Source of the DNA: JAJFIE01 sp964344255
GTDB taxonomy: Bacteria > Pseudomonadota > Alphaproteobacteria > Rhodospirillales > Casp-alpha2
Reading direction: 5' to 3'
DNA length: 64,000 nucleotides
Assembly (NCBI GenBank): GCA_964344255.1
Contig: CAYFMQ010000004.1
Span: 124,001 to 188,000 of the forward strand
Shown here: piece by piece, positions 54,848-62,345 of the stretch
Layout of the letters: the number at the start of each line of letters is the position of its first letter
How positions within the stretch are numbered: the first letter of the stretch is position 1
The notes under the pieces: generated by a model
Seen by the model: only the letters and a program-made list of their open reading frames with translations
Told to the model about the DNA's origin: nothing
The model's database searches: none
Position numbers and translations under genes: made by a program

Positions 54848-55966
54848 ATGACGGATGAAACCCTGCGGGTGTACTGGCATGACGATGTTCTGCTGCATGA
54901 CGGCGGCCCCAGCATCCTGGAAAACGACCCGCCTGATTACATCGTGTTGCCCGAACCCCATGTGGAATCGGCCATGCGGGTCCAGAACATCAAGGGCATC
55001 CTGGAAAAAGGACCGCTCAGCAGCCGTGTTGAGTGGTGCGATGGCCGGGCGGCGACGGATGAGGAAATCCTTACCTTCCACACGCCCGCTTACCTGGATG
55101 AAATCAAGGATGCGAACAACAATCTGCCGGTCCGGATCGACAATTTCGGCACCATCATGAACGAAGGCTCCTACGAGGCCGCTATGGCGGCTGCGGGCAC
55201 CACGCTGGAAGCCATGAACGCCGTGATGACCGAGCCCGGCGGTCCGGTCTATTCCCTGGTTCGCCCACCGGGACATCATGCCCAGCCGACCATGGGCGAC
55301 GGCAACTGCATCTTCAATAACCTGGCGCTTGCTGTCGAACTGGCCTGCAAGCAGGGCGCGGACAAGGTCGCCGTGATCGACTGGGACGTTCACCACGGTA
55401 ACGGCACACAGACCGGTTTCTATGACCGCGATGACGTGTTGACCATTTCGATCCACATGAACCACGGTTCCTGGGGCGACAATCATCCGGAACTGGGGCT
55501 TGCCGATGAAATCGGCGTTGGCGCCGGGGTCGGCTTCAACAGAAACGTTCCGTTACCGTATGGAGTCGGTAATGCAGGCTACGAAGCCGTGCTGACAGAT
55601 CTGTTGACGCCGCTGATCGACGATTTTGCGCCTGACGTGATCATCATTGCCGCCGGCGAAGACGCTAACGCCTTCGATCCCAACGGCCGCATGGTCGTTA
55701 CAATGGATGGTTACAGGCGATTGGGGCTGATTGCTCGTGATCTCGTGGACAAACACTGCGCCGGGAAAATGCTGTTGGTGCAGGAGGGCGGCTATTCGCC
55801 GACCTACACAGCCATGGCGGCGCATGCCATGCTGGAAGGTGCGCTTGGCATTTCAGACGCCTTGCTTGAGGACCCAATCGGTTACTATCCGGACCGCTCG
55901 GAACATGGCATTGCCGTGCTGCCCGACATCAAGGCCGAATGGGACCGCGCCATTGCAGCAGCCTGA
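54848..55966 (+). CDS. histone deacetylase/acetylpolyamine amidohydrolase family protein
   Basis: The 372-residue arginase-deacetylase-fold protein has RPPGHHAQP (catalytic His pair 143-144), DWDVHHGNGT with zinc ligands Asp180 and His182, and AAGEDANAFDPNG holding the third zinc Asp. In bacteria such enzymes remove acetyl groups from polyamines or other amines. It follows the creatinase-like gene by 40 bp. Together with the amine oxidase and nitrilase upstream it may serve breakdown of an acylated amine. Confidence 0.92.
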   Translation: MTDETLRVYWHDDVLLHDGGPSILENDPPDYIVLPEPHVESAMRVQNIKGILEKGPLSSRVEWCDGRAATDEEILTFHTPAYLDEIKDANNNLPVRIDNFGTIMNEGSYEAAMAAAGTTLEAMNAVMTEPGGPVYSLVRPPGHHAQPTMGDGNCIFNNLALAVELACKQGADKVAVIDWDVHHGNGTQTGFYDRDDVLTISIHMNHGSWGDNHPELGLADEIGVGAGVGFNRNVPLPYGVGNAGYEAVLTDLLTPLIDDFAPDVIIIAAGEDANAFDPNGRMVVTMDGYRRLGLIARDLVDKHCAGKMLLVQEGGYSPTYTAMAAHAMLEGALGISDALLEDPIGYYPDRSEHGIAVLPDIKAEWDRAIAAA

Positions 55967-56069
55967 CGGCGCGCGCCTGAAAAAAGCAATAACGCGTTGA
56001 AAAAACTGATTTAATCGGGTTTTTCGCTACGGTATACTCCTGCCCTGACCAGATAAGGCCTGAGATACC

Positions 56070-56648
56070 ATGAGCGAAAACTCCGATAAAAACGCCAACG
56101 ATACCATGCGCGACCATTTCCTGGGGTGGCAATGCCGGTTGCGTGAGCATTCGATCCGCAAGCTGAACGGCGAGCCGTCCCCGGGCATGACGCCGGATAT
56201 TGCCGTTGGCGACAGCGGCACGGGCTTTGGTGGTGTTCGGGTTCTGCTGGTTCTTCATGACCCTGAGCGGCATACGCCCGAGATCAAACACATGGTCCGT
56301 AAGACCCGCGATCCGAAGCAACGTTACGAAAACGCGCTCAAGTATTTTTCGGAATCCTATTATCAGGACAGGAAGAAATTTACCGGCAGCCTGACGGCGT
56401 TGTTTACACCAGGTTCTGATGCAGCCAGACGCCTGATCGAAGCCGGAACCGCCACCCTGGTTTTCGATGAAAAAAGCCAGCGTTACGTCATACCAGCCAG
56501 TGTTGAAACGTTGCAAGATAGCGACCCCGATTGGCAAGCGACCTACTGGCATAATCATCTGTACAATCCCAAACTTGCCGGGGACAGCATCGTGCTCCGG
56601 TTAACGCCTGACTGGGCGAACGCCAAGGCCGACCCGCCGGTATATTGA
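56070..56648 (+). CDS. conserved hypothetical protein
   Basis: I do not recognise a domain in this 192-residue soluble protein. It has a DHFLGWQCRLREHSIRK opening, a GVRVLLVLHDPERHTPEIKHM core, and a C-terminal WHNHLYNPKLAG segment. The composition is ordinary for this genome and there is no signal peptide. It stands alone between the deacetylase gene and the enoyl-CoA hydratase gene. Confidence 0.78.
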   Translation: MSENSDKNANDTMRDHFLGWQCRLREHSIRKLNGEPSPGMTPDIAVGDSGTGFGGVRVLLVLHDPERHTPEIKHMVRKTRDPKQRYENALKYFSESYYQDRKKFTGSLTALFTPGSDAARRLIEAGTATLVFDEKSQRYVIPASVETLQDSDPDWQATYWHNHLYNPKLAGDSIVLRLTPDWANAKADPPVY

Positions 56649-56744
56649 TCCCACATGTTTGCGACTGATCTTATTGCGGTCTCCAAATCCTCTGACTAGT
56701 ATGGATTGTATGGGGATTCCCCGAGAGGTTAACGGGAGCAGACA

Positions 56745-57518
56745 ATGGCGCAGGTACATCTTGAACGGAATGAAACGCCTGAGGGCAGCATCAACCGGGT
56801 CATCCTCGATAGGCCTGATAAGCTGAACGCGTTGAGCGATGAGATGGTCAAGCAGTTGAAAGACGCCGTTGATCAGGTGCTTGAGGATGAGGCGCTGCGG
56901 TGCGTCATTATCACGGGCATCAGTGATCGTTGCTTCTGCGCCGGTTCCGATCTCAAGCAGTTAAGCGAACTGACGTCCGGATCGGCGGGCGGTTTTCTTC
57001 GGCACACCCATGATGCGCTTGCAGCCGTTCGGAGTATCCCCGTTCCCGTGATCGCCCGTATCCAGGGACCCTGCATGGGCGTCGGTATGGAGCTGGCGGC
57101 GGCCTGCGATTTCCGGCTGGCGACGGCGTCGTCCCTGTTCGCCATGCCGAAAGTGAAGATCGGTATTCCGTCCGTCATTGAGGCGGCGTTGGTGGCGCGG
57201 ATCGTCGGGCCGGGGCGGGCTTCCTGGCTGATGCTGACCGGTGATAACATTGACGCACAACGTGCTTATGAGTGGGGATTTTTGGAAGAAATCGTTCCCG
57301 ACGAAGCGGCTCTTGATGCCTCCGTTGATCGCGCCGTTAAGGGGATTCTCGAGTCAGGTCGCCTGGCGGTCAGTGCTCAGAAGCGCCTGTTGCGTTCGTG
57401 GGAGGATCTCCCGCTCGAACAATACGTCGAGGAAAGCATCCGCCCCTTTGCCGCGGCGCATGCATATAACGAGCCAGGCGAGTTGTCCGCAAAGGTTATC
57501 GAGCGCCTGAAAAAGTAA
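56745..57518 (+). CDS. enoyl-CoA hydratase/isomerase family protein
   Basis: The 257-residue crotonase-fold protein has the oxyanion segments CFCAGSDLKQLSEL near 66-79 and GPCMGVGMELAAACDFRLA near 108-126. Residues in FAMPKVKIGIPS follow the usual catalytic region. The glutamates of standard hydratases are not all evident, so isomerase or other crotonase chemistry is possible. The start follows GGGAGCAGACA. It lies 21 bp before an acetyltransferase gene. Confidence 0.9.
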   Translation: MAQVHLERNETPEGSINRVILDRPDKLNALSDEMVKQLKDAVDQVLEDEALRCVIITGISDRCFCAGSDLKQLSELTSGSAGGFLRHTHDALAAVRSIPVPVIARIQGPCMGVGMELAAACDFRLATASSLFAMPKVKIGIPSVIEAALVARIVGPGRASWLMLTGDNIDAQRAYEWGFLEEIVPDEAALDASVDRAVKGILESGRLAVSAQKRLLRSWEDLPLEQYVEESIRPFAAAHAYNEPGELSAKVIERLKK

Positions 57519-57539
57519 ATTCGTTCCGGATTTTCATTC

Positions 57540-58058
57540 ATGAGCGATTCTGCCGTTCCCATCCTGGAGACCGACCGTATTCGGCTGCGTGGTTGGCTGG
57601 AAAAGGACTTTGCACCCTATCTGGCGCTCGTATCCGATCCTGATCGCATGCGCCATGTCGGAGCGGGAGTCATGACGGAAACCGAAGCGCGGGATGAATT
57701 CCAAGCCATGCAGGTTCAATGGCGTGAAAGAGGCTACGGCGTGTTCGTCATAGCGGAATTGGTGAGTGACAGGCCGCTCGGCTTCACGGGGCTGTGGGAA
57801 TCACCCATGCTGGACGAGCCGGAATTGAGCTGGTCACTGTTTCCCGGGTGCGAAGGGTTTGGCTATGCCAGCGAAGGCGCGGCGCTGGCCCGGGATTGGG
57901 CATGGCGGAAGAAAGGGATAGGGCCGCTCATGAGTCTTGTTCATCCCGACAACCGGCCATCACGCGGCGTCGCAGAACGACTTGGCGCCGTGATTGAGCG
58001 GGAAAGCACCTGGCTCGGAAATCCGAGGCTGGTTTATCGCCACACAGTGTCAGGTTGA
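57540..58058 (+). CDS. GNAT family N-acetyltransferase (RimJ-like)
   Basis: This 172-residue protein has the opening ETDRIRLRGWLEKDFAPYLAL and the later GFGYASEGAALARDWAW and VHPDNRPSRGVAERLGA, which form the acetyl-CoA-binding core of RimJ/RimL-type acetyltransferases. It probably acetylates an amino group on a protein N-terminus or small molecule. It follows the enoyl-CoA hydratase gene and may be co-transcribed. Confidence 0.9.
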   Translation: MSDSAVPILETDRIRLRGWLEKDFAPYLALVSDPDRMRHVGAGVMTETEARDEFQAMQVQWRERGYGVFVIAELVSDRPLGFTGLWESPMLDEPELSWSLFPGCEGFGYASEGAALARDWAWRKKGIGPLMSLVHPDNRPSRGVAERLGAVIERESTWLGNPRLVYRHTVSG

Positions 58059-58077
58059 ATTAGTAAAGGTAGCGCCC

Positions 58078-58236
58078 TTAACCATACTTGGGTGGTTTTA
58101 AGGGGTATTTCAGTATTTTAGGTGCGGGAATCCCTTCCGGTTTGGGTGTCTTTCTGACAACCTTTTTCTGGTTATCCGGTTCCGGATGCTGCCCGTTCCT
58201 GGCGGTGCCGGGTTCATTCTTATCGTCACGTTTCAT
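58078..58236 (-). CDS. small basic hypothetical protein, 52 residues
   Basis: An open frame on the minus strand encodes 52 residues, starting MKRDDKNEPG and ending in a Lys/Pro-rich KPPKYG. A GGA lies eight bases upstream of the ATG. The composition (Lys, Pro, Asn, Asp; no odd hydrophobic runs) looks like a real small protein, unlike the opposite strand frame. I do not recognise it. It converges with the acetyltransferase gene. Confidence 0.5.
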   Translation of the reverse strand: MKRDDKNEPGTARNGQHPEPDNQKKVVRKTPKPEGIPAPKILKYPLKPPKYG

Positions 58237-58342
58237 CGATTATTCCGTTGTTTCACTTTTCCTGCCTTGCAAAAAGAACATGGGTGACATGATTTCTTAG
58301 CGATTCTCACCGAACGCGCTTGGAGCTACAAATTTCGCATCG

Positions 58343-58359
58343 GGACCGCAGGACGGTCC
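58343..58359 (+). other. short hairpin in leader of small membrane protein gene
   Basis: GGACCG, loop CAGGA, CGGTCC form a 6-bp stem about 30 bases before the small membrane protein start. It is followed by an AT-rich stretch. It might be a leader structure or a weak terminator for upstream transcripts. Confidence 0.3.
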
Positions 58360-58391
58360 AATCAATTTTTCTTTATTGAGGAGATACTGAC

Positions 58392-58493
58392 ATGTTCTTT
58401 TTTGGCTCTCAATCTGACGTTATGAACCGCGTACTCGGTTCCGTTGTCGCTTCTCTCTTCATCCTGACGATCGTTCTTGAAATCGTCAGCTAA
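58392..58493 (+). CDS. small single-pass membrane protein, 33 residues
   Basis: A 33-residue frame starts MFFFGSQSDV and has one hydrophobic helix over roughly residues 14-32. It is preceded by GAGGAG at ideal spacing, and a strong terminator lies about 50 bp after its stop. Own ribosome site and own terminator make a genuine small membrane protein likely. I know no function for it; such proteins often modulate larger membrane complexes. Confidence 0.65.
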   Translation: MFFFGSQSDVMNRVLGSVVASLFILTIVLEIVS

Positions 58494-58541
58494 GCGAATA
58501 GCGCAGCAAACAGATTTACCCTCTCTGTTTAGAATTTTGGT

Positions 58542-58571
58542 AACGGCCCTGGATAAGGGCCGTTTTCTTTT
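58542..58571 (+). terminator. rho-independent terminator after small membrane protein gene
   Basis: AACGGCCCT, loop GGATA, AGGGCCGTT form a perfect 9-bp stem followed by TTCTTTT. Confidence 0.85.
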
Positions 58572-58583
58572 GCCGAAACCCTG

Positions 58584-58618
58584 AAAGAAAAAAGCCCCAA
58601 CCGTTTCCGATTGGGGCT
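58584..58618 (-). terminator. rho-independent terminator of the ligase-glxBCD operon
   Basis: On the minus strand AGCCCCAA and TTGGGGCT form an 8-bp stem, followed by TTTTTTC. It lies about 27 bp past the stop of the last gene. Confidence 0.88.
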
Positions 58619-58644
58619 CAAGTTGGCTGTCACAGGTTGTCGTC

Positions 58645-59055
58645 TTAGAATTTCCTGTACGCCTGACGCAGCTGAACCAGCGGGTGGTTCGGCGACATCT
58701 GGAATTTGATCAGCAGTTCCCGCGCGATCATATCACGGTCCTGCTGGTTGTCCGGAAGATCGATGTCATCGGGAATGGATACCCAGCCGTTGATGTTCCT
58801 GTCGAACACCGCAGGGTTGCCTTCCTCGTAGCCCATGTGGACATCTTCCAGCCAGTTGAGATCTTCCCATCCCATGAGTTCCATATATTTGGAAAGGAAC
58901 GGGGTGATGCGGTCGTAATCGGGGACCAGGTTCACATCGTAACGATAGCCGATGTGCTGACCGATTTCTCTTTCGCGTTCCGAATCCAGGCCGTCGCCCC
59001 TGATAAACTGATCGACGTCCGTGAGTTCAGAACCTTTGTATGACGTTCCAGCCAT
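58645..59055 (-). CDS. conserved hypothetical protein at the end of the glxBCD operon
   Basis: I do not recognise this 136-residue acidic soluble protein. It has a central PDYDRITPFLSKYMELMGW segment, then WLEDVHMGYEEGNP and a helical C-terminus FQMSPNHPLVQLRQAYRKF. It starts 15 bp after glxD with a good GGAGGAG site, and the operon terminator follows it, so it is co-transcribed with the ligase and glxBCD genes. An accessory subunit or assembly role in that enzyme system is plausible but not shown. Confidence 0.82.
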   Translation of the reverse strand: MAGTSYKGSELTDVDQFIRGDGLDSEREREIGQHIGYRYDVNLVPDYDRITPFLSKYMELMGWEDLNWLEDVHMGYEEGNPAVFDRNINGWVSIPDDIDLPDNQQDRDMIARELLIKFQMSPNHPLVQLRQAYRKF

Positions 59056-59070
59056 CTTTTGGTCTCCTCC

Positions 59071-60429
59071 TTACAGGTGGTGATAGTCCTCGACACCGAC
59101 AGTGTATTCGGTGCCCGCGAGCGGGACGCCGGCCATAGCGGATGCTTCCATGGTAAGCGCCGCCAGATCTTCGGGTTCGAGGCTATGAATGTTGGTTTTA
59201 CCGCAGGCACGGGCCATCATCTGCGCTTCAATGGTCAGGCAGTGAAGGAAGTTGTAGACCCGTTCAGCAGCGGCATCGGGATCGAGACGCTTGCGAAGCT
59301 CGGGGTCCTGCGTCGCAACGCCGACCGGGCAGCGGCCTGTATGGCAGTGGTAGCAGTAGCCCGGTTCCGCACCGACTTCGTTGATGTAGTCGGAACCCTC
59401 GATCGCCTTGTTGCAGTTCAGCGCCATCATCACCGAGTGGCCGATAGCAATGGCGTCCGCGCCCAGGGCCAGAGCCTTGGCGACGTCACCACCGTTCCGG
59501 ATACCGCCGGCGTAAACGAGGCTGATTTCACCACGCTTGCCGAGGTCGTCGATGGCGCGGCGAGCCTGGCGGATGGCCGCCATACCCGGGACACCGGTTT
59601 CCTCGGTAGCAAGGTGCGGACCTGCGCCGGTGGAACCTTCCATGCCATCGATGTAGATGGAGTCAGGATCGCACTTAACGGCCATACGTACGTCGTCGTA
59701 GACACGCGCCGCACCTAGCTTCAGCTGGATCGGAATCTGCCAATCCGTGGCTTCACGGATTTCGTTGATCTTCAATGCCAGATCGTCCGGTCCCAGCCAG
59801 TCAGGGTGACGGGCGGGGGAACGCTGGTCGATGCCGGCGGGAAGCGAGCGCATTTCAGCAACCTGGTCGGTCACTTTCTGGCCCATCAGGTGGCCGCCGA
59901 GGCCAACCTTACAACCCTGTCCGATGAAGAACTCACAGGCGTCCGCGAGCTGCAGATGGTGCGGGTTGAAGCCGTAACGGGACTGAATGCACTGGTAGAA
60001 CCACTTGGATGAATAACGACGCTCATCCGGGATCATACCGCCTTCGCCCGAACACGTTGCCGTGCCGGCCATGGTTGCGCCACGGGCCAAAGCGGTCTTG
60101 GCCTCGTAGGACAGAGCACCGAAGCTCATACCCGTAACGTAGACCGGAATATCCAGTTCCAGCGGCCGCTTGGCGCGCGGACCGATAACGGTCTTGGTTT
60201 CGCATTTTTCCCGGTAACCCTCGATCACGAAACGGGTCAGGGTGCCCGGCATGAAGGTCAGCTCATCCCAGTGTGGGATTTTCTTGAACAGCGAAAATCC
60301 ACGCATCCGGTAACGGCCCAGCTCCGACTTGATATGAATATCGTCGATAACCTCGGGCGGGAAGATGAAGCTGTTACCGAGACGGCTGGTGTCGCGATCG
60401 ATCTGCGACTTTCCGGCAGCTTTTGACAT
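59071..60429 (-). CDS. glxD: FMN-binding glutamate synthase-like protein (GlxD/MgsC-type)
   Basis: The 452-residue protein corresponds to the FMN synthase domain of glutamate synthase. It has YVTGMSFGALSYEAKTALARGA near 93-114, IDGMEGSTGAGP for FMN binding, and a Cys cluster CYHCHTGRCPVGVATQ near 363-378 that should hold the [3Fe-4S] cluster. With GlxC and GlxB it makes a split glutamate synthase-like enzyme; homologous sets include N-methylglutamate synthase (MgsABC). I chose the ATG at 60429 with GAGAGGAAAC upstream; a start at 60528 would lie in glxC. Confidence 0.88.
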   Translation of the reverse strand: MSKAAGKSQIDRDTSRLGNSFIFPPEVIDDIHIKSELGRYRMRGFSLFKKIPHWDELTFMPGTLTRFVIEGYREKCETKTVIGPRAKRPLELDIPVYVTGMSFGALSYEAKTALARGATMAGTATCSGEGGMIPDERRYSSKWFYQCIQSRYGFNPHHLQLADACEFFIGQGCKVGLGGHLMGQKVTDQVAEMRSLPAGIDQRSPARHPDWLGPDDLALKINEIREATDWQIPIQLKLGAARVYDDVRMAVKCDPDSIYIDGMEGSTGAGPHLATEETGVPGMAAIRQARRAIDDLGKRGEISLVYAGGIRNGGDVAKALALGADAIAIGHSVMMALNCNKAIEGSDYINEVGAEPGYCYHCHTGRCPVGVATQDPELRKRLDPDAAAERVYNFLHCLTIEAQMMARACGKTNIHSLEPEDLAALTMEASAMAGVPLAGTEYTVGVEDYHHL

Positions 60430-60460
60430 GTCTTTGTTTCCTCTCAATCTTTCCGGAGCC

Positions 60461-61312
60461 TTAGAGCACGATTTTCTTTTCGTGCGGCTCGAGGTTGTCG
60501 TAGTTCCAGAGCTGGCGACCGGCGACAATCTTGGTGAAGTGATCGACGCCTTTTTCCGGCATCATTTCATACTGGGTCAGCTTGCGCGTCAGCCAAGCCT
60601 TGTCCAGGTCGGTCAGCTCGGCAGGAACGGCGTCAACACCCAGGTCCTTGATTTCTCCGCCGACATAGATGGTGCCGTCGTACATGGAATCGCCCAGGTT
60701 CTTGCCGGCGTTGCCGCAAACGACCATGCGGCCGCGCTGCATCATGAAGCCGGAGAAGGCGCCCGTATCACCACCGACGATGATGGTGCCGCCCTTCTGG
60801 TCGATACCGGTACGCGAACCGACACTGCCCTTGCAGATCAGATCGCCGCCACGAATGGCCGCACCGAAGGTAGAACCGGCGTTCTTGTCGATAACAACGG
60901 TGCCGGCCAGCATGTTCTCGCCGCAGGACCAACCCACACGGCCCTGAATACGGACGTTGGGGCCGTCGATCAGGCCAACGCCGAAGTAGCCGAGGCTGCC
61001 TTCGAAGATCAGGTTCAGGCGCTGCAGGATGCCGACGCCGATGCCGTGTTTGGCGCCCGGGTTCTTGATCACGATGGTGCCGTTTCCGGCTTTCATCAGT
61101 TCACGGATCTTCTCGTTGATAGCGGTGGGATCCATATCCTGTGCGTCGAACTCGGCGCGTTGGTTGAAGTCTACCTGGTCGACCCACGGATACTCGAAGT
61201 TTTCTTCCTCCGCAGCCTTGAAGTAGATTTGCTGGGTACGCCCGCTGAGCTGCTCGTTGTGCAGCCCCATGTCATGCGAGCGTTCCTCGTGTGCGTCATT
61301 TACGCTTGCCAT
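60461..61312 (-). CDS. glxC: GXGXG-domain glutamate synthase subunit (GlxC/MgsB-type)
   Basis: This 283-residue protein is built around the GXGXG beta-helix domain of glutamate synthase, with repeats such as GGTIIVGGDTGAFSGFMMQRGRMVVCG near 180-206 and DGTIYVGG later. It has no active site of its own but joins the amidotransferase and FMN parts and helps form the ammonia tunnel. It overlaps glxB by 13 bp, with GAGGAGG as ribosome site inside glxB. It is followed 31 bp later by glxD. Confidence 0.88.
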   Translation of the reverse strand: MASVNDAHEERSHDMGLHNEQLSGRTQQIYFKAAEEENFEYPWVDQVDFNQRAEFDAQDMDPTAINEKIRELMKAGNGTIVIKNPGAKHGIGVGILQRLNLIFEGSLGYFGVGLIDGPNVRIQGRVGWSCGENMLAGTVVIDKNAGSTFGAAIRGGDLICKGSVGSRTGIDQKGGTIIVGGDTGAFSGFMMQRGRMVVCGNAGKNLGDSMYDGTIYVGGEIKDLGVDAVPAELTDLDKAWLTRKLTQYEMMPEKGVDHFTKIVAGRQLWNYDNLEPHEKKIVL

Positions 61313-62250
61313 ACCCGGACCTCCTCATCGTAAGGATCATAGGTGTCGATTTCGTGGGGGATCATTGCGCGGATGGCGACTTCTTCCGAAGCCAGCGCAA
61401 CGATGTCGTCGCTTTCAAACAGAACCAGTGGCTTCGCAGCCATGGTGTCCTTTGCCATGCCGAGGCAATCAGCGGTGGCCACCACGTAGGTGAACACGCC
61501 GTCAATTTCTTCGATGGACTGACGAAGCGAATCCTCCAGCGAGTAACCGTTGTTCAGCTTGTCGGCTGTATACACGGCCAGCAGCTCGGAATCGCAGTTG
61601 GACATGAAACGATGACCCCGGCGTTCCATTTCACGACGCATGATCCAGTAGTTGGTGATCTGGCCGTTGTGAACGACGGAGATGTCGTTGTAGGGATAAG
61701 CCCAGTAAGGGTGGGCGGAACGGATATCCACGTCAGACTCGGTCGCCATACGGGTGTGACCGATGGCGTGCGTGCCCTGGAAACCGGCAAGGCCGTACTG
61801 GTTGGAAACAACCGTTGCGTCGCCCAGATCCTTGATCAGTTCGAGGCCACGGCCAAGCGACAGGATTTCTGCGCCTTCCAGCTCCTCGACATAACGGGCC
61901 ATGCTTTCCAGGTCCTCGTTGGAACCGTCGAAAGTGAAGCGGTAGCGGAAGGCGTATTCCGTCGATTCGTGCTCGTCGGAAACTTTCGCGCCGCGTTCGG
62001 CAAGACGTTCATCGACTGCCTTGCGGCGGTCGCGAATCTCCTGATGAATTTTGGAACCGGTTCCGAGATCTTCTTGCTCGGCTACCTTGAACCGCATGAC
62101 GAATTCGTTAGCGGCGTCCGCCGGCTTGCCATAAATGGCCAGTCCGGTGGAGTCAGGACCACGGTGCTTCAGTGACTGAAGCATCGCAGTCATTTCCGAT
62201 CCGATGTCCGAGGTCTTTCCCCGGTGGATCAGTCCGGCAATGCCACACAT
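61300..62250 (-). CDS. glxB: class II glutamine amidotransferase (GlxB/MgsA-type)
   Basis: The 316-residue protein begins MCGIAGL, so Cys2 becomes the N-terminal nucleophile of a class II (Ntn) amidotransferase after Met removal. GHTRMATESDVDIRSAHPY near 178-196 and HNGQITNYWIMR near 203-214 provide the usual binding residues. It releases ammonia or methylamine-like nitrogen from a glutamine-type amide for the GlxC/GlxD partners. It is 95 bp behind the ligase gene; a short GC hairpin lies in that gap. Confidence 0.9.
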   Translation of the reverse strand: MCGIAGLIHRGKTSDIGSEMTAMLQSLKHRGPDSTGLAIYGKPADAANEFVMRFKVAEQEDLGTGSKIHQEIRDRRKAVDERLAERGAKVSDEHESTEYAFRYRFTFDGSNEDLESMARYVEELEGAEILSLGRGLELIKDLGDATVVSNQYGLAGFQGTHAIGHTRMATESDVDIRSAHPYWAYPYNDISVVHNGQITNYWIMRREMERRGHRFMSNCDSELLAVYTADKLNNGYSLEDSLRQSIEEIDGVFTYVVATADCLGMAKDTMAAKPLVLFESDDIVALASEEVAIRAMIPHEIDTYDPYDEEVRVWQA

Positions 62251-62305
62251 GCCTGGTCTCTCCCTTAATAGTTAATACAGTTTCACAGGTTGATAGGTAT
62301 CCGGA

Positions 62306-62321
62306 GGCGGGCGTACCCGCC
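62306..62321 (-). other. intercistronic hairpin between the ligase gene and glxB
   Basis: GGCGGG and CCCGCC form a perfect 6-bp stem with a four-base loop, without a T run. It might stabilise the upstream message or reduce read-through, setting different levels of ligase and GlxB. Confidence 0.4.
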
Positions 62322-62345
62322 CCCGGGGTGTTCTTCCGGAATGCC

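Noticed and set aside
58088..58300. Plus-strand 70-codon frame with many Phe, Ser and Cys
   Set aside because: It begins with TTG, lacks a ribosome site and is opposite the more protein-like 52-residue minus-strand frame.
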